From contig ABYL01000054.1 of the NCBI GenBank assembly GCA_000173575.1, forward strand, positions 1 to 43,471: 43,471 bases of DNA, written 5' to 3'. The translations under genes and the position numbers were made by a program. This document shows positions 10,436 through 21,196 of this stretch, one piece after another (position 1 is the stretch's first letter; each line of letters starts with the position of its first letter). The stretch is from Burkholderia sp. H160 (GTDB lineage Bacteria > Pseudomonadota > Gammaproteobacteria > Burkholderiales > Burkholderiaceae). Under the pieces are notes generated by a model. The model did no database searches. It was not told the origin of the DNA and worked only from the letters and a program-made list of their open reading frames with translations.

Positions 10436-11830
10436 ATGAACCTGCTGATCGAACTGCTCGCTTTCGCGGTTGCGATTGGTGTACTCGTGGTGGTTCACGA
10501 GTACGGGCACTACAGCGTCGCGCGTCTGTGCGGCGTGAAGGTACTGCGCTTTTCGATCGGCTTCGGCAAGCCGCTCGTTCAGTGGGTCAGTGCGAAGACG
10601 GGCACCGAGTGGACGATTGCCGCGCTGCCGCTCGGCGGCTACGTGAAGATGCTCGACGAGCGCGAAACCGGCCCCGGCTCGATTCCCGACGCCGATCTGC
10701 CGCATGCGTTCAACCGCCAGTCGGTGTGGCGGCGCTTCGCGATCGTCGTGGCCGGTCCGGTCGCGAATTTCCTGCTCGCGATCGTGCTGTTCGCGCTCGT
10801 GTTCGCGACCGGCGTGACCGAACCGGCGGCCGTGATCGCGACACCGGCGCCGAACACACCGGCCGCGCTGGCGGGCTTCGAGGGTGGCGAGACGATCGTC
10901 GGTGTGCGCACCGGCCATAGCGACGAGAACGAGCCGGTGCGGTCGTGGTCGGATCTTCGCTGGAAGCTGCTCGGCGCCGCGTTCGATCAACAGCGCATCG
11001 TGCTCAGTGCCAAGGACACGCACGGCACGTCCGATTTTCCGATGGACCTGCGCGGCCTTAGCGAGAAAGACGTCGACGACGATCTGATGTCGCGTCTCGG
11101 CTTCGAGCCCGGCGGCGGCAAGCTGACGGTGGCGGGCGTGCAGGCGGGCAGCGCCGCGCAGAAGGCGGGGCTCGTCGCCGGCGACCGGCTGCGCGCGATC
11201 AACGGCACGCCGACCGATAATGCCGCGGCCTTTATTGCTTATGTAAAATCGCACGCTGGCGTGCCGGTCACGCTGCGGGTGGAGCGCGGCGGTCGGGGTG
11301 GTCATGCGGCCGGCGCGCTCGAAGAGATCACGATCGTGCCGCAACTGCAGCGCGATGCGGCGAGCGGGCAGCAGATCGGCCGGATCGGCGCGGAGCTGGC
11401 GACCCAGGTGCCGTCGATCGACGTGCGCTACGGGCCGCTCGAGAGTCTGCGCCTCGGTACACGCCGTACGTGGGATCTCGCGGTGTACTCGGTAAGAATG
11501 TTCGGCCGGATGATCGTCGGCGAGGCGTCGCTGAAGAATCTGTCCGGTCCGGTGACCATCGCCGATTACGCAGGAAAGAGCGCACGTCTGGGTCCTGCCG
11601 CGTTTTTGTCGTTCCTGGCCCTTGTCAGCATTAGCCTCGGCGTGCTGAACCTGCTACCAATTCCGGTATTGGACGGGGGGCATCTGTTATATTATTTGGT
11701 TGAAGCTGTGACCGGTAAAGTTGTCTCCGATCGCTGGCAACTCGTTTTTCAGAGGGCGGGTCTTGCCTGCATCGTCGCGTTGTCGGCGATTGCGCTGTTC
11801 AACGATCTGGCTCGTTTAATCCATTTTTAA
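10436..11830 (+). CDS. rseP: Site-2 intramembrane zinc metalloprotease RseP
   Basis: RseP cuts the anti-sigma factor RseA inside the membrane during the envelope stress response and also clears signal-peptide remnants. The 464-residue product has HEYGH at residues 21-25 in the first membrane segment as the zinc site, two periplasmic PDZ-like regions (the second containing AQKAGLVAGDRLRAING), and near the end LNLLPIPVLDGGHLLYY, carrying the third zinc ligand. The start is the ATG at 10436, seven bases after the dxr stop; the frame runs further upstream inside dxr but that part is a shadow. Position before bamA is conserved in proteobacteria. Confidence 0.97.
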   Translation: MNLLIELLAFAVAIGVLVVVHEYGHYSVARLCGVKVLRFSIGFGKPLVQWVSAKTGTEWTIAALPLGGYVKMLDERETGPGSIPDADLPHAFNRQSVWRRFAIVVAGPVANFLLAIVLFALVFATGVTEPAAVIATPAPNTPAALAGFEGGETIVGVRTGHSDENEPVRSWSDLRWKLLGAAFDQQRIVLSAKDTHGTSDFPMDLRGLSEKDVDDDLMSRLGFEPGGGKLTVAGVQAGSAAQKAGLVAGDRLRAINGTPTDNAAAFIAYVKSHAGVPVTLRVERGGRGGHAAGALEEITIVPQLQRDAASGQQIGRIGAELATQVPSIDVRYGPLESLRLGTRRTWDLAVYSVRMFGRMIVGEASLKNLSGPVTIADYAGKSARLGPAAFLSFLALVSISLGVLNLLPIPVLDGGHLLYYLVEAVTGKVVSDRWQLVFQRAGLACIVALSAIALFNDLARLIHF

Positions 11831-11897
11831 AGTGTCCGGCGGCGTTCTCGAGGGCGGCCGCCAGGCCTGATGCAGCTATACACACTGGGGAAGCACG

Positions 11898-14201
11898 TTG
11901 TTCAAACCTCATCGCTTTGGTCCTAAGACGGTTATAGCCGCGGCGTTCGCCGCGCATGGGCTGGTTGCTCACGCAACGACGCCCTTCGTGGTGCAAGACA
12001 TTCGCATTGAGGGATTGCAACGCGTCGAACCGGGTACCGTGTTCGCGTACCTGCCCATCAAGCAAGGCGATACTTTTTCCGACGACAAGGCGTCCGAAGC
12101 GATTCGCACGCTGTATGCGACGGGCTTCTTCAACGACGTCAAGATCGCGACCGAAGGCAACGTGGTGGTCGTGCAGGTGCAGGAGCGCCCGGCCATCGGC
12201 ACGATCGACTTCGCCGGCATCCACGAGTTCGAAAAGGACAACCTGATCAAGGCGCTGCGCGCAGTCGGGCTGTCGCAAGGCCGCTACTATGACAAGGCGC
12301 TCGTCGACAAGGCCGAGCAGGAACTGAAGCGCCAGTACCTGACGCGCGGTTTTTACGCGGCTGAAGTCACCACCACGATCACGCCGATCGACCGCAACCG
12401 TGTCGGTATCCTGTTCTCGGTGGCCGAAGGCCCGAGCGCGAAGATCCGCCAGATCAATTTCATCGGCAACAAGACGTTCAGCACCGGTACGCTGCGCGAC
12501 GAAATGCAGCTGTCCACGCCGAACTGGTTCTCGTGGTACACGAAGAACGATCTGTACGCGAAAGACAAGCTCACCGGCGACCTCGAGAACGTCCGCTCGT
12601 ACTACCTGAACCGCGGCTACCTCGAGTTCGCCATCGAATCGACCCAGGTGTCGATCTCGCCGGACAAGAAGGACATGTACCTGACGGTCACGCTTCATGA
12701 AGGCGAGCCGTACACGATTTCGAGCATCAAGCTGGCCGGCAATCTGCTCGACCGCGAAGCGGAGCTGAAGAAGCTCATCAAGATCAAGCCGGGCGACCGC
12801 TTCTCGGCCGAAAAGCTGCAAGCCACCACGAAGGCGATCGTCGACAAGCTCGGCGAGTACGGCTACGCGTTCGCGACCGTCAATGCGCAGCCGCAGATCG
12901 ATCAGCAGCACCACACGGTCGACCTGACGCTGCAGGTCGATCCGAGCCGCCGTGTGTACGTGCGTCGCATCAACGTGGTCGGCAATACGCGTACGCGCGA
13001 CGAAGTGGTGCGCCGCGAAATGCGCCAGCTCGAAAGCTCGTGGTTCGATTCGAACCGCCTCGCGCTGTCGAAGGACCGTATCAATCGTCTCGGCTACTTC
13101 ACCGACGTCGACGTGACGACGGTGCCAGTCGAAGGCACACCCGACCAGGTCGACATCGACGTGAAGGTCGCCGAAAAGCCGACCGGCGCGATCACGCTTG
13201 GCGCGGGTTTCTCGTCGACGGACAAGGTCGTGCTGTCGGCGGGTATCTCGCAGGACAACGTGTTCGGCTCCGGCACGAGCCTCTCGGTGAACATCAATAC
13301 CGCGAAGACGTACCGCACGCTGACGGTCACGCAGGTCGACCCGTACTTCACGGTGGACGGCATCAAGCGGATCACCGACGTCTACTACCGCACGTACCAG
13401 CCGCTGTACTACTCGACGGATTCGAGCTTCAAGATCGTCACGTTGGGCGGCGACCTCAAGTTCGGCATCCCGTTCTCCGAAGTCGATACCGTCTACTTCG
13501 GCGCGGGCTTCGAGCAGAACCAGCTCGACGTCGACGCGAACACGCCGCAAAGCTATAAGGACTACGTGAACGAGTTCGGCCGCGTGTCGAACAACGTACC
13601 GCTGACGGTCGGCTGGTCGCGCGACGCGCGCGATAGCGCACTGGTGCCGAGCCGTGGCTACTTCACGCAGGCGAACGCCGAATACGGTACGCCGATCGGC
13701 GGCACGCAGTACTACAAGGCCGACATCAACGCGCAGTACTATTACTCGTTTGCGCGCGGCTTTGTGCTGGGCTTGAACTTCCAGGGCGGCTACGGTAACG
13801 GCCTCGCCGGCAAGCCTTACCCGATCTTCAAGAACTACTTCGCCGGTGGTATCGGTTCGGTCCGCGGCTATGAGCCGAGCTCGCTCGGTCCGCGTGACGC
13901 GAAGACCGGCGACCCGATCGGCGGTTCGAAGTTGCTCGTCGGCAATATCGAGCTCACGTTCCCGCTGCCGGGCACGGGCTATGACCGCACGCTGCGTGTG
14001 TTCACCTTCGTCGACGGCGGTAACGTGTGGGGAACGGAAGGCAACAGCATCGGCGCGAACGGCTTGCGTTACGCCTACGGTGTGGGTCTCGCGTGGATCT
14101 CGCCGATCGGCCCGCTCAAGTTGAGCCTTGGCTTCCCGCTCACGAAGCACACAGGCGACCAGTACCAGAAGTTCCAGTTCCAGATCGGGACGGCGTTCTG
14201 A
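11898..14201 (+). CDS. bamA: Outer membrane protein assembly factor BamA
   Basis: BamA is the central subunit of the machinery that folds beta-barrel proteins into the outer membrane. The 767-residue product has a signal peptide (cleavage likely after AAHGLVAHA), five POTRA repeats over roughly residues 25-420 (the first starts FVVQDIRIEGLQRVEPG), and a C-terminal 16-strand barrel. The conserved RGYEPSSLGPRD of loop 6 is present, and the barrel ends in a C-terminal Phe (QFQIGTAF). The start codon is TTG at 11898, eight bases after GGGG; no in-frame ATG would keep the signal peptide. It lies between rseP and skp, as expected. Confidence 0.97.
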   Translation: MFKPHRFGPKTVIAAAFAAHGLVAHATTPFVVQDIRIEGLQRVEPGTVFAYLPIKQGDTFSDDKASEAIRTLYATGFFNDVKIATEGNVVVVQVQERPAIGTIDFAGIHEFEKDNLIKALRAVGLSQGRYYDKALVDKAEQELKRQYLTRGFYAAEVTTTITPIDRNRVGILFSVAEGPSAKIRQINFIGNKTFSTGTLRDEMQLSTPNWFSWYTKNDLYAKDKLTGDLENVRSYYLNRGYLEFAIESTQVSISPDKKDMYLTVTLHEGEPYTISSIKLAGNLLDREAELKKLIKIKPGDRFSAEKLQATTKAIVDKLGEYGYAFATVNAQPQIDQQHHTVDLTLQVDPSRRVYVRRINVVGNTRTRDEVVRREMRQLESSWFDSNRLALSKDRINRLGYFTDVDVTTVPVEGTPDQVDIDVKVAEKPTGAITLGAGFSSTDKVVLSAGISQDNVFGSGTSLSVNINTAKTYRTLTVTQVDPYFTVDGIKRITDVYYRTYQPLYYSTDSSFKIVTLGGDLKFGIPFSEVDTVYFGAGFEQNQLDVDANTPQSYKDYVNEFGRVSNNVPLTVGWSRDARDSALVPSRGYFTQANAEYGTPIGGTQYYKADINAQYYYSFARGFVLGLNFQGGYGNGLAGKPYPIFKNYFAGGIGSVRGYEPSSLGPRDAKTGDPIGGSKLLVGNIELTFPLPGTGYDRTLRVFTFVDGGNVWGTEGNSIGANGLRYAYGVGLAWISPIGPLKLSLGFPLTKHTGDQYQKFQFQIGTAF

Positions 14202-14280
14202 TCGGGCGCAGGCTGCGGGGCCGGGCGCTCCTGGTGGCCGACTGCGGCGGCGAGCCCGGCCAAACTACAGTATCGAGAGG

Positions 14281-14808
14281 ATGACTTTGCTAACTGGTAT
14301 GTTTTCGAAACGTGTAGCGTGCGCATTGGCGCTGGCAATGACCCTGGGGGTCGGCATGGCGCACGCGCAGGAGGCGAGGATCGCCGCAGTGAATTCCGAC
14401 CGCATCCTGCGCGAATCGGCGGCGGCGAAAGCCGCGCAGCTGAAGCTCGAGGCCGAATTCCAGAAGCGCGACAAGGATCTCGCCGATATGGCGCAAAAGC
14501 TCAAGTCGATGTCCGATGCGCTCGACAAGAACGGCGCGACGATGTCGGCAACCGATCGCGCCCAGAAGCAACGCGACCTGTCGCAGCTCGACTCGGACTT
14601 CCAGCGCAAGCAGCGCGAGTTCCGCGAAGACCTGAACCAGCGCCGCAACGAGGAACTCGCGGCGGTGCTCGATCGCGCGAACAAGGTCATCAAGCAGATC
14701 GCTGAGACGCAGCACTACGATCTGATCGTGCAGGAAGCGGTGTACGTAAGCCCCCGCATCGATATCACCGACCAGGTGCTGAAGGCGCTGGCGGCAACGG
14801 GCAACTAA
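14281..14808 (+). CDS. skp: Periplasmic chaperone Skp (OmpH family)
   Basis: Skp is a periplasmic holdase that carries unfolded outer-membrane proteins to BamA. The product is up to 175 residues: a signal peptide ending near GMAHAQE, then a short core strand ([11 protein letters not shown]) and two long charged helices rich in Lys, Gln, Arg and Glu (about residues 55-145) that form the tentacles. The start is uncertain. The ATG at 14281 directly abuts GAGAGG, while the in-frame TTG at 14287 is six bases from it and the ATG at 14299 gives the shortest signal peptide. All three give the same mature protein. It sits between bamA and lpxD. Confidence 0.93.
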   Translation: MTLLTGMFSKRVACALALAMTLGVGMAHAQEARIAAVNSDRILRESAAAKAAQLKLEAEFQKRDKDLADMAQKLKSMSDALDKNGATMSATDRAQKQRDLSQLDSDFQRKQREFREDLNQRRNEELAAVLDRANKVIKQIAETQHYDLIVQEAVYVSPRIDITDQVLKALAATGN

Positions 14809-14872
14809 GGGCGGCGCAAGGCCGCCGGCGCGCGCCCTCGCAATGTTTGAACAGGTTGGAGACAGGATAGGC

Positions 14873-15985
14873 ATGGCATTTACGCTCGAGGACATCGTCC
14901 AGCGGTTCGGCGGTGAGGTAGTCGGTAACGGGTCGCAGTGCGTGAGCAGTCTCGCGCCGCTCGACCAGGCAGGCCCGGACCAGTTGGCGTTCCTCGCCAA
15001 TCCGAAGTATCTGTCGCAGGTCGAAACGACCCGCGCCGGCGCGGTTCTGATCAATGCCGGCGATCTCGCGAAGCTCGCCTCGCGCGAAGGTCGTAACTTC
15101 ATCGTCACGCCGAATCCCTACGCTTACTTTGCGCGCATCGCGCAGACCTTCATCGACCTCGCCGCGCCGAAGGCGGTGCCCGGCGTGCATCCGAGCGCAA
15201 CCATCGATCCCTCCGCGCAGGTCGCCGCGAGCGCGGTGATCGGTCCGCGTGTCACCGTGGAAGCGGGCGCGGTGATCGGCGAGCATGCGCGGCTCGACGC
15301 CAACGTCGTGATCGGCCGCGGTACGCGTGTCGGTGCGAACTCGCATCTGTATCCGAACGTGACCGTGTATCACGGCTGCAAGCTCGGCGAGCGCGTGATC
15401 GTGCACGCGGGCGCAGTAATCGGTTCCGACGGCTTCGGCTTCGCGCCGGACTTCGTCGGCGAGGGCGATACGCGCACCGGCAGCTGGGTGAAGATTCCGC
15501 AGGTTGGCGGCGTGTCGATCGCCAATGATGTCGAAATCGGCGCGAACACCACGATCGACCGCGGCGCGATGGCCGACACGATCATCGAGGAGTGCGTGAA
15601 GATCGACAATCTCGTGCAGATCGGCCACAACTGCAAGGTTGGCGCGTACACGGTGATCGCGGGCTGTGCGGGCATCGCGGGCAGCACCACGATCGGCCGT
15701 CACTGCATGATCGGTGGGGCGGTCGGCATTGCCGGACACGTGACGCTCGCCGATTACGTGATCGTCACCGCGAAGTCGGGCGTGTCGAAGTCGCTGCTGA
15801 AGCCCGGCATGTATACGAGCGCGTTCCCGGCCGTGAACCACGCGGACTGGAACAAGAGCGCGGCGCTGCTGCGCAACATCGACAAGCTGCGCGATCGCAT
15901 CAAGGCGCTGGAGAGCGCTACGGTCGACAAGGCCGGCAATGCCACCGACGGCGCCGCAGGTCAACCCGCAGGCAACAAGATCTGA
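14873..15985 (+). CDS. lpxD: UDP-3-O-(3-hydroxyacyl)glucosamine N-acyltransferase
   Basis: LpxD adds the N-linked hydroxyacyl chain in the third step of lipid A synthesis. The 370-residue product begins [16 protein letters not shown] with the uridine-binding N-terminal domain ([13 protein letters not shown]), followed by a long left-handed beta-helix of hexapeptide repeats from about residue 105 to 310, and a C-terminal helix. [11 protein letters not shown] carries the likely catalytic His. The ATG at 14873 is preferred over an in-frame ATG at 14843 because GGAGA lies ten bases before it and it matches the family N-terminus. The C-terminus ends in a Gly/Ala-rich tail. Confidence 0.96.
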   Translation: MAFTLEDIVQRFGGEVVGNGSQCVSSLAPLDQAGPDQLAFLANPKYLSQVETTRAGAVLINAGDLAKLASREGRNFIVTPNPYAYFARIAQTFIDLAAPKAVPGVHPSATIDPSAQVAASAVIGPRVTVEAGAVIGEHARLDANVVIGRGTRVGANSHLYPNVTVYHGCKLGERVIVHAGAVIGSDGFGFAPDFVGEGDTRTGSWVKIPQVGGVSIANDVEIGANTTIDRGAMADTIIEECVKIDNLVQIGHNCKVGAYTVIAGCAGIAGSTTIGRHCMIGGAVGIAGHVTLADYVIVTAKSGVSKSLLKPGMYTSAFPAVNHADWNKSAALLRNIDKLRDRIKALESATVDKAGNATDGAAGQPAGNKI

Positions 15986-16170
15986 CAGTTATCACGACGG
16001 CCCACCGGCACCGCGTAAAATGGCGGTCGGGCATCAGGAAGCAAAGCCGGTGGCCGTGACCGGGTGGCACGGCCACCGGTCACGAGAGGCGCCGGTCGCG
16101 CGCGTTTTCAACCCACCTGCACCAGCATCCGCAGTCATCATCGCGCAGTCAATGCGTGAGCAGAAACACC

Positions 16171-16635
16171 ATGAGCACCGAAAAAATCAATCTCGACATT
16201 CATAAGATTCTCACGCTGCTGCCGCATCGTTATCCGATCCTGCTGGTCGACCGGGTGCTCGAACTCGAACCGCACAAGAGCATCAAAGCGTTGAAGAACG
16301 TGTCGATCAATGAGCCGTATTTCCAGGGACATTTCCCGACGCGGCCGGTGATGCCAGGCGTGCTGATTCTCGAAGCGCTCGCGCAGACCGCAGCGCTGCT
16401 GACGTTCTCGGAAGAGCCGAGCGATCCGTCGAACACGCTGTATCTGTTTGTCGGCATCGACAACGCGCGCTTCAAGCGCGTGGTGGAGCCGGGCGATCAA
16501 CTGATCCTGAACTGCACGTTCGAGCGTCACATGCGCGGCATCTGGAAGTTCAAGGCGCGCGCCGAAGTGGATGGCGTCGTCGCGGCGGAAGCCGATCTGA
16601 TGTGCGCGGTGCGCCACACGGACAAAGACGCGTAA
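16171..16635 (+). CDS. fabZ: (3R)-hydroxyacyl-[ACP] dehydratase FabZ
   Basis: FabZ dehydrates 3-hydroxyacyl-ACP in fatty-acid elongation and competes with LpxA/LpxD for hydroxyacyl-ACP. The 154-residue hot-dog-fold protein begins [20 protein letters not shown]. The active-site stretch [12 protein letters not shown] gives His54, and Glu68 follows in ILEALAQ. The in-frame GTG at 16156 is rejected because family members start MSTE. The 185-base gap from lpxD is the largest in this block; its Shine-Dalgarno sequence is weak. Its place between lpxD and lpxA is conserved. Confidence 0.97.
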   Translation: MSTEKINLDIHKILTLLPHRYPILLVDRVLELEPHKSIKALKNVSINEPYFQGHFPTRPVMPGVLILEALAQTAALLTFSEEPSDPSNTLYLFVGIDNARFKRVVEPGDQLILNCTFERHMRGIWKFKARAEVDGVVAAEADLMCAVRHTDKDA

Positions 16636-16735
16636 AGCCGAGGTCCGGGCAGGTCGCGGCGCGGCATCGCATGCGCGCGGCGGGCTCGGCTGCAGGTCCA
16701 TCCAGACAACGCAACAGAATCAGAAGCGAGGACGC

Positions 16736-17524
16736 ATGAGCAGGATCCATCCCACTGCGATCATCGAAGCAGGCGCGCAGCTCGACGAATCCGTCGAAGT
16801 CGGGCCCTATGCCGTGATCGGCGCACACGTGACGATCGGTGCGCGCAGCACGATCGGCTCGCACAGCGTGATCGAAGGCCATACCACGATTGGCGAAGAC
16901 AACCGCATCGGCCACTACGCATCGGTCGGCGGCCGTCCGCAGGACATGAAGTACCGGGACGAGCCGACGAGGCTCGTGATCGGCAACCGCAATACGATCC
17001 GCGAGTTCACGACGATCCACACCGGCACGGTGCAGGACGCGGGCGTCACCACGCTCGGTGACGACAACTGGATCATGGCCTATGTGCACATCGGTCACGA
17101 CTGCCACGTCGGCAACAACGTCATCCTGTCGAGCAACGCGCAGATGGCCGGCCATGTGACGATCGGCGACTACGCGATCATCGGCGGCATGTCGGGCGTG
17201 CATCAGTTCGTGCGCATCGGCGCGCATTCGATGCTCGGCGGCGCGTCGGCGCTGGTGCAGGACGTGCCGCCGTACGTGATCGCCGCGGGCAACAAGGCCG
17301 AGCCGCATGGCATCAACGTCGAAGGGCTGCGCCGCCGCGGCTTCTCGGCGGACGCTATCTCGGTGCTGCGCACCGCGTATCGTGTGCTGTACAAGAACGG
17401 CCTGTCGCTCGAAGAGGCGAAGGTGCAATTGAAGGAACTCGGTTCGGCCGGCGGCGACGGCGACGCACCGGTGCAGACGCTGCTCTCGTTCGTCGAAGCG
17501 TCGCAGCGCGGCATCATCCGCTAA
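16736..17524 (+). CDS. lpxA: UDP-N-acetylglucosamine O-acyltransferase LpxA
   Basis: LpxA transfers a 3-hydroxyacyl chain from ACP to UDP-GlcNAc, the first step of lipid A synthesis. The 262-residue product has an N-terminal beta-helix of hexapeptide repeats beginning [15 protein letters not shown] and a C-terminal helical domain. [13 protein letters not shown] contains His121, which aligns with the catalytic His of the E. coli enzyme. GCGAGG precedes the ATG. lpxB follows after only three bases, indicating co-translation. Confidence 0.98.
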   Translation: MSRIHPTAIIEAGAQLDESVEVGPYAVIGAHVTIGARSTIGSHSVIEGHTTIGEDNRIGHYASVGGRPQDMKYRDEPTRLVIGNRNTIREFTTIHTGTVQDAGVTTLGDDNWIMAYVHIGHDCHVGNNVILSSNAQMAGHVTIGDYAIIGGMSGVHQFVRIGAHSMLGGASALVQDVPPYVIAAGNKAEPHGINVEGLRRRGFSADAISVLRTAYRVLYKNGLSLEEAKVQLKELGSAGGDGDAPVQTLLSFVEASQRGIIR

Positions 17525-17527
17525 CCG

Positions 17528-18697
17528 ATGGCCTTGCAACCCAGTCCGCTGCGCATCGCGATGGTGGCCGGCGAGCCGTCCGGCGACCTGCTTGCCGCGT
17601 CGCTGCTCGACGGTCTCGCCAGCCGGCTGCCGGCCGCCACGCAGTACTACGGCATCGGCGGTCCGCGCATGATCGCCGCGGGCTTTGACGCCCACTGGCC
17701 GATGGAAAAGCTGACGGTGCGCGGCTACGTCGAAGCACTGCGGCACATCCCTGAAATCCTTGGTATCCGTAACGAGCTGAAGCGTCAGCTGCTCGCCGAG
17801 CCGCCCTCGGTGTTCGTCGGCGTCGACGCGCCCGATTTCAATTTCGGGCTCGAGCACGCGTTGCGCGACGCCGGCATTCCAACCGTGCATTTCGTCTGCC
17901 CGTCCATCTGGGCGTGGCGCGGCGGGCGCATCAAGAAGATCGCCAGGGCGGTCGACCACATGCTGTGCGTGTTCCCATTCGAAACCGCGCTGCTCGAAAA
18001 GGCGGGCGTTGCGGCGTCGTATGTCGGGCATCCGCTCGCCGACCAGATTCCGCTCGAACCCGACACGCTCGGCGCGCGCCGCACGCTCGGTCTCACGGAT
18101 AGCGGGCCGGTGATCGCGGTGCTGCCGGGCAGCCGGCGCTCCGAGATCGATCTGATCGGGCCGACGTTCTTCGCCGCGATGGAGATGATGCAGCACCAGG
18201 AGCCGGGCGTGCGCTTCGTGATGCCGGCGGCGACGCCCGCGTTGCGCGCGATGCTGCAACCGCTCGTCGATGCGCATCCGGGTCTCGCGCTGACCATCAT
18301 CGACGGCCAGTCGCAGCTCGCGATGACCGCCGCCGACGCGATCCTCGTGAAAAGCGGCACCGTCACGCTCGAAGCCGCGCTGCTGAAAAAGCCGATGGTG
18401 ATCTCGTACAAGGTGCCCTGGCTGACCGGCCAGATCATGCGCCGCCAGGGCTATCTGCCGTACGTTGGCCTGCCGAACATTCTGGCTGGGCGTTTCGTGG
18501 TGCCAGAGATCCTGCAGCACTTCGCGACGCCGCAGGCGCTCGCCGAGGCGACGCTGAAACAGTTGCGCGACGAAGCGAACCGGCGCACGCTGAAGGAAAT
18601 CTTCACGGAGATGCATCACGTGCTGAAGCAGAACACCGCGCAGCGTGCGGCCGAAGTCGTGGCGAGCGTCGTCGAGCAGCGCGCGAGGCGGCCATGA
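17528..18697 (+). CDS. lpxB: Lipid-A-disaccharide synthase
   Basis: LpxB joins 2,3-diacylglucosamine 1-phosphate to its UDP form, giving the lipid A disaccharide. The 389-residue GT19-family protein shows the N-terminal [16 protein letters not shown] motif, the [12 protein letters not shown] segment, [15 protein letters not shown], and the GSRRSEI and [11 protein letters not shown] parts of the nucleotide-sugar site. Length is typical. Its stop codon overlaps the rnhB start by four bases (ATGA), so translation of the two is likely coupled. Confidence 0.97.
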   Translation: MALQPSPLRIAMVAGEPSGDLLAASLLDGLASRLPAATQYYGIGGPRMIAAGFDAHWPMEKLTVRGYVEALRHIPEILGIRNELKRQLLAEPPSVFVGVDAPDFNFGLEHALRDAGIPTVHFVCPSIWAWRGGRIKKIARAVDHMLCVFPFETALLEKAGVAASYVGHPLADQIPLEPDTLGARRTLGLTDSGPVIAVLPGSRRSEIDLIGPTFFAAMEMMQHQEPGVRFVMPAATPALRAMLQPLVDAHPGLALTIIDGQSQLAMTAADAILVKSGTVTLEAALLKKPMVISYKVPWLTGQIMRRQGYLPYVGLPNILAGRFVVPEILQHFATPQALAEATLKQLRDEANRRTLKEIFTEMHHVLKQNTAQRAAEVVASVVEQRARRP

Positions 18698-19443
18698 CCG
18701 GCGCGCGCGCGCCTCGCCGCAAGACCGCTGCCGTCGTGCGGGTGGTGGCGCAGACCGGCCTGAACTTCGAGAGCGCCGAGGACATCGTCTGCGGTGTCGA
18801 CGAAGCAGGGCGAGGGCCGCTGGCCGGTCCGGTCGTCGCGGCGGCGGTGATTTTCGATCCGGCCAAACCGATGATTCGCGGCCTCGACGATTCGAAGGCG
18901 CTGAGCGCGAACAAGCGTGAAGCGCTGTACGACAAGATCGTCGAGCGCGCGCTCGCGTACTGCATCGCGTCGGCGTCGGTCGAGGAAATCGATTCGCTGA
19001 ACATCCTCCACGCGACCATGCTCGCGATGAAGCGCGCGGTCGAAGGCCTGTCGGTCGTGCCGACACTCGTGAAGGTCGACGGCAACCGTTGTCCGACGCT
19101 CAGCATTCGCAGCGAAGCGGTGATCGGCGGCGACGCGCTCGTGAAGAGCATCTCGGCGGCATCGATTCTCGCGAAGGTCACGCGCGACCGCATGCTGGTC
19201 GAGCTGCACCAGGCGTATCCGATGTATGGCTTCGACGCGCATGCCGGTTACGGCACGCCGCAGCATCTTGCGGCATTGCGCGAGCATGGGCCGTGCGAGC
19301 ATCATCGGCGCTCGTTCGCGCCGGTGCGCGAAGCGCATCTGCGATTCGGCACTGGCGTGCCGTTACCGGCGGCGGACGCCGTCGTCGTCGCCGATGCGCT
19401 GCTGCTCGACGACGATCCGTTCGGCGCAGCCGGCCTCGCGTGA
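18694..19443 (+). CDS. rnhB: Ribonuclease HII
   Basis: RNase HII cuts RNA in RNA-DNA hybrids, including single ribonucleotides in DNA. The 249-residue product contains [16 protein letters not shown] with catalytic Asp36 and Glu37, then VKVDGNRCP and [18 protein letters not shown] for the other acidic residues, and [15 protein letters not shown]. It has about 30 residues before the core that are absent from shorter family members, as well as a 40-residue C-terminal extension rich in Ala and Asp. The start overlaps lpxB as ATGA. Confidence 0.96.
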   Translation: MTGARAPRRKTAAVVRVVAQTGLNFESAEDIVCGVDEAGRGPLAGPVVAAAVIFDPAKPMIRGLDDSKALSANKREALYDKIVERALAYCIASASVEEIDSLNILHATMLAMKRAVEGLSVVPTLVKVDGNRCPTLSIRSEAVIGGDALVKSISAASILAKVTRDRMLVELHQAYPMYGFDAHAGYGTPQHLAALREHGPCEHHRRSFAPVREAHLRFGTGVPLPAADAVVVADALLLDDDPFGAAGLA

Positions 19444-19536
19444 CAGAGCCCGTCAGTGCGGCTCGAGCGCATTCCGCGCTTCGGTGCCGTTGATTCGCCG
19501 CTGACTCCTTTTCCATTCTCTCCGCCTTCGCTGCCT

Positions 19537-20325
19537 GTGAAAGCCATCACCTCGCGGGACAATCCGCTCTACAAGCGCCTGAAGGCACTGGCCGGCTCGA
19601 CGCATCAACAGCGCCGCGGCGGCCATGCGCTGCTCGAAGGCTTCCATCTCGCCAGCACGTATCTCGACGTGGCCGGTCAGCCGGAGCTCTGCGTCGTCAC
19701 CGACGGCGCGCAGCGGCATGACGAAGCGCAGGCGATCGTATCGCGCATCGACGAGCATCGGCTCGTGACGTTGCCGGACGCGTTGTTCGGTCAGCTGTCG
19801 AATGTCGTGCATGGGGTCGGGATTCTGCTGCTCGTCGAGAAGCTCGATGCGCCGCTGCCCGAGCGCATCGCGGAAAACTGTCTGGTGCTCGACGGGGTGC
19901 AGGATGCGGGCAACGTCGGCTCGATTCTGCGCAGCGCGGCGGCCGCGGGTATTCAGCACGTGTTCTGCGCGCCGGGCACCGCGTACGCGTGGTCGTCGAA
20001 GGTGCTGCGCTCGGGGATGGGCGCGCACTTCCTGTTGCAGATTCATGAGGACGTCGAAGCGGATGCGTTGATCGAGCGTCTCGCGGTGCCGATCGTCATC
20101 ACCGATTCGCACGGCGCCGAAGCGATCTACGACTGCGACCTGAGCGGGCCGCTCGCGTGGGTGTTCGGCAACGAAGGGGCGGGGGTGTCGCAGGTGTGGC
20201 GCGATGCCGTGTCGTTGCGTGTGACGATTCCGCAACCGGGCGGCATGGAGTCGCTCAACGTGGCGGCCGCTGCGGCGGTCTGCGTGTTCGAGCAGTGCCG
20301 CCAGCAGCGCGGGCGCGAAAAGTAG
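19537..20325 (+). CDS. SpoU/TrmH-family RNA 2'-O-methyltransferase
   Basis: The product is a SPOUT-class methyltransferase expected to methylate a ribose 2'-OH in rRNA or tRNA with SAM. Starting from the GTG at 19537 it has 262 residues: an N-terminal substrate-binding domain (KAITSRDNPLYKRLKAL and EGFHLAS) and a C-terminal knotted domain with VLDGVQDAGNVGSILRSA (motif 1), WVFGNEGAGVS (motif 2) and IPQPGGMESLNVAAAA (motif 3). The frame is open 27 codons further up to a GTG at 19456, but that extension is low-complexity. The exact target base cannot be told from sequence. It is the last gene of the long plus-strand block and converges on ppsR. Confidence 0.9.
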   Translation: MKAITSRDNPLYKRLKALAGSTHQQRRGGHALLEGFHLASTYLDVAGQPELCVVTDGAQRHDEAQAIVSRIDEHRLVTLPDALFGQLSNVVHGVGILLLVEKLDAPLPERIAENCLVLDGVQDAGNVGSILRSAAAAGIQHVFCAPGTAYAWSSKVLRSGMGAHFLLQIHEDVEADALIERLAVPIVITDSHGAEAIYDCDLSGPLAWVFGNEGAGVSQVWRDAVSLRVTIPQPGGMESLNVAAAAAVCVFEQCRQQRGREK

Positions 20326-20380
20326 ACGCGGGCAGCGTTGCACCGACCTGGGTCAGGCAACGCAACGCCTCGGCTGTCCC

Positions 20381-21196
20381 TCAATACGACGCCCGATCCA
20401 GCTTGATCTCCTGCAGGATCGTCGTCGCGATCTCCTCGATCGACTTGTGCGTCGACGACAGCCACTTGATGCCCTCACGCCGCATCATCGTTTCGGCTTC
20501 GTTGATCTCATAGCGGCAGTTTTCCGGTGCCGCATACTTGCTGCCCGGCCGCCGTTCGTTACGGATCTCAGACAGCCGCTGCGGATCGATCGACAACCCG
20601 AACATCTTCTGCCGGTGTTCGAGCAGCGGCGTCGGCAGCTTGCCACGCTCGAAATCTTCGGGAATCAACGGATAGTTCGCCGCCTTCACGCCGTACTGCA
20701 TCGCCAGATAAAGGCTCGTCGGCGTCTTGCCGCTGCGCGACACACCGACGAGGATCACGTCGGCGTCCGCGAGATTGCGGTTCGATTGACCGTCGTCGTG
20801 AGCGAGCGAGAAATTGATCGCCTCGATCCGGTTCTTGTACTCCTCGGTGTCCGCGTTCTGGTGGCCGCGGCCCATCGCGTGGCTCGACTTCAACTCCAGT
20901 TCCTGCTCGAGCGGCTCGACGAAGGTCTGGAACATGTCGAGCACGAGCGCGTTCGAACCCTTGACGATCTGATTCGACGAGCTATCGACGAGCGTGGTGA
21001 ACACGATCGGACGACGGCCGTCCTGCTCGACCGCCTCGTTGATCTTTTCGAGCGTCGCATAGGCCTTTTCGGTCGAATCGACGAAAGGCACGCGAACCAG
21101 GCGGAATTTCTGGTCGAACTGGGAGAGGATTGAATGCGCGAAGGTTTCGGCAGTAATCCCGGTACCGTCTGAGACGATGAATACGGTGGGCGGCAT
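20381..21196 (-). CDS. ppsR: PEP synthase regulatory protein (bifunctional kinase/phosphorylase)
   Basis: PpsR (DUF299 family) inactivates PEP synthase by ADP-dependent phosphorylation of a threonine next to the catalytic histidine and restores it by Pi-dependent dephosphorylation. The 271-residue product begins [20 protein letters not shown] and has the P-loop-like [15 protein letters not shown]. It ends with a conserved C-terminal [13 protein letters not shown]. The ATG at 21196 matches the family N-terminus; an upstream TTG at 21223 would add nine atypical residues. It is divergent from ppsA, its predicted target, across a 492-base gap. Confidence 0.96.
   Translation of the reverse strand: MPPTVFIVSDGTGITAETFAHSILSQFDQKFRLVRVPFVDSTEKAYATLEKINEAVEQDGRRPIVFTTLVDSSSNQIVKGSNALVLDMFQTFVEPLEQELELKSSHAMGRGHQNADTEEYKNRIEAINFSLAHDDGQSNRNLADADVILVGVSRSGKTPTSLYLAMQYGVKAANYPLIPEDFERGKLPTPLLEHRQKMFGLSIDPQRLSEIRNERRPGSKYAAPENCRYEINEAETMMRREGIKWLSSTHKSIEEIATTILQEIKLDRASY

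Noticed and set aside
11799-14150. Long minus-strand open frame (783 codons) opposite bamA
   Set aside because: It is an antisense shadow produced by high-G+C codon bias. Its peptide is Arg/Ala/Asp/His-rich without domains, and bamA on the other strand is unmistakable.
16550-19066. Long minus-strand open frame (838 codons) opposite lpxA-lpxB-rnhB
   Set aside because: Same type of G+C-driven shadow; the three plus-strand genes are clear and have family motifs.
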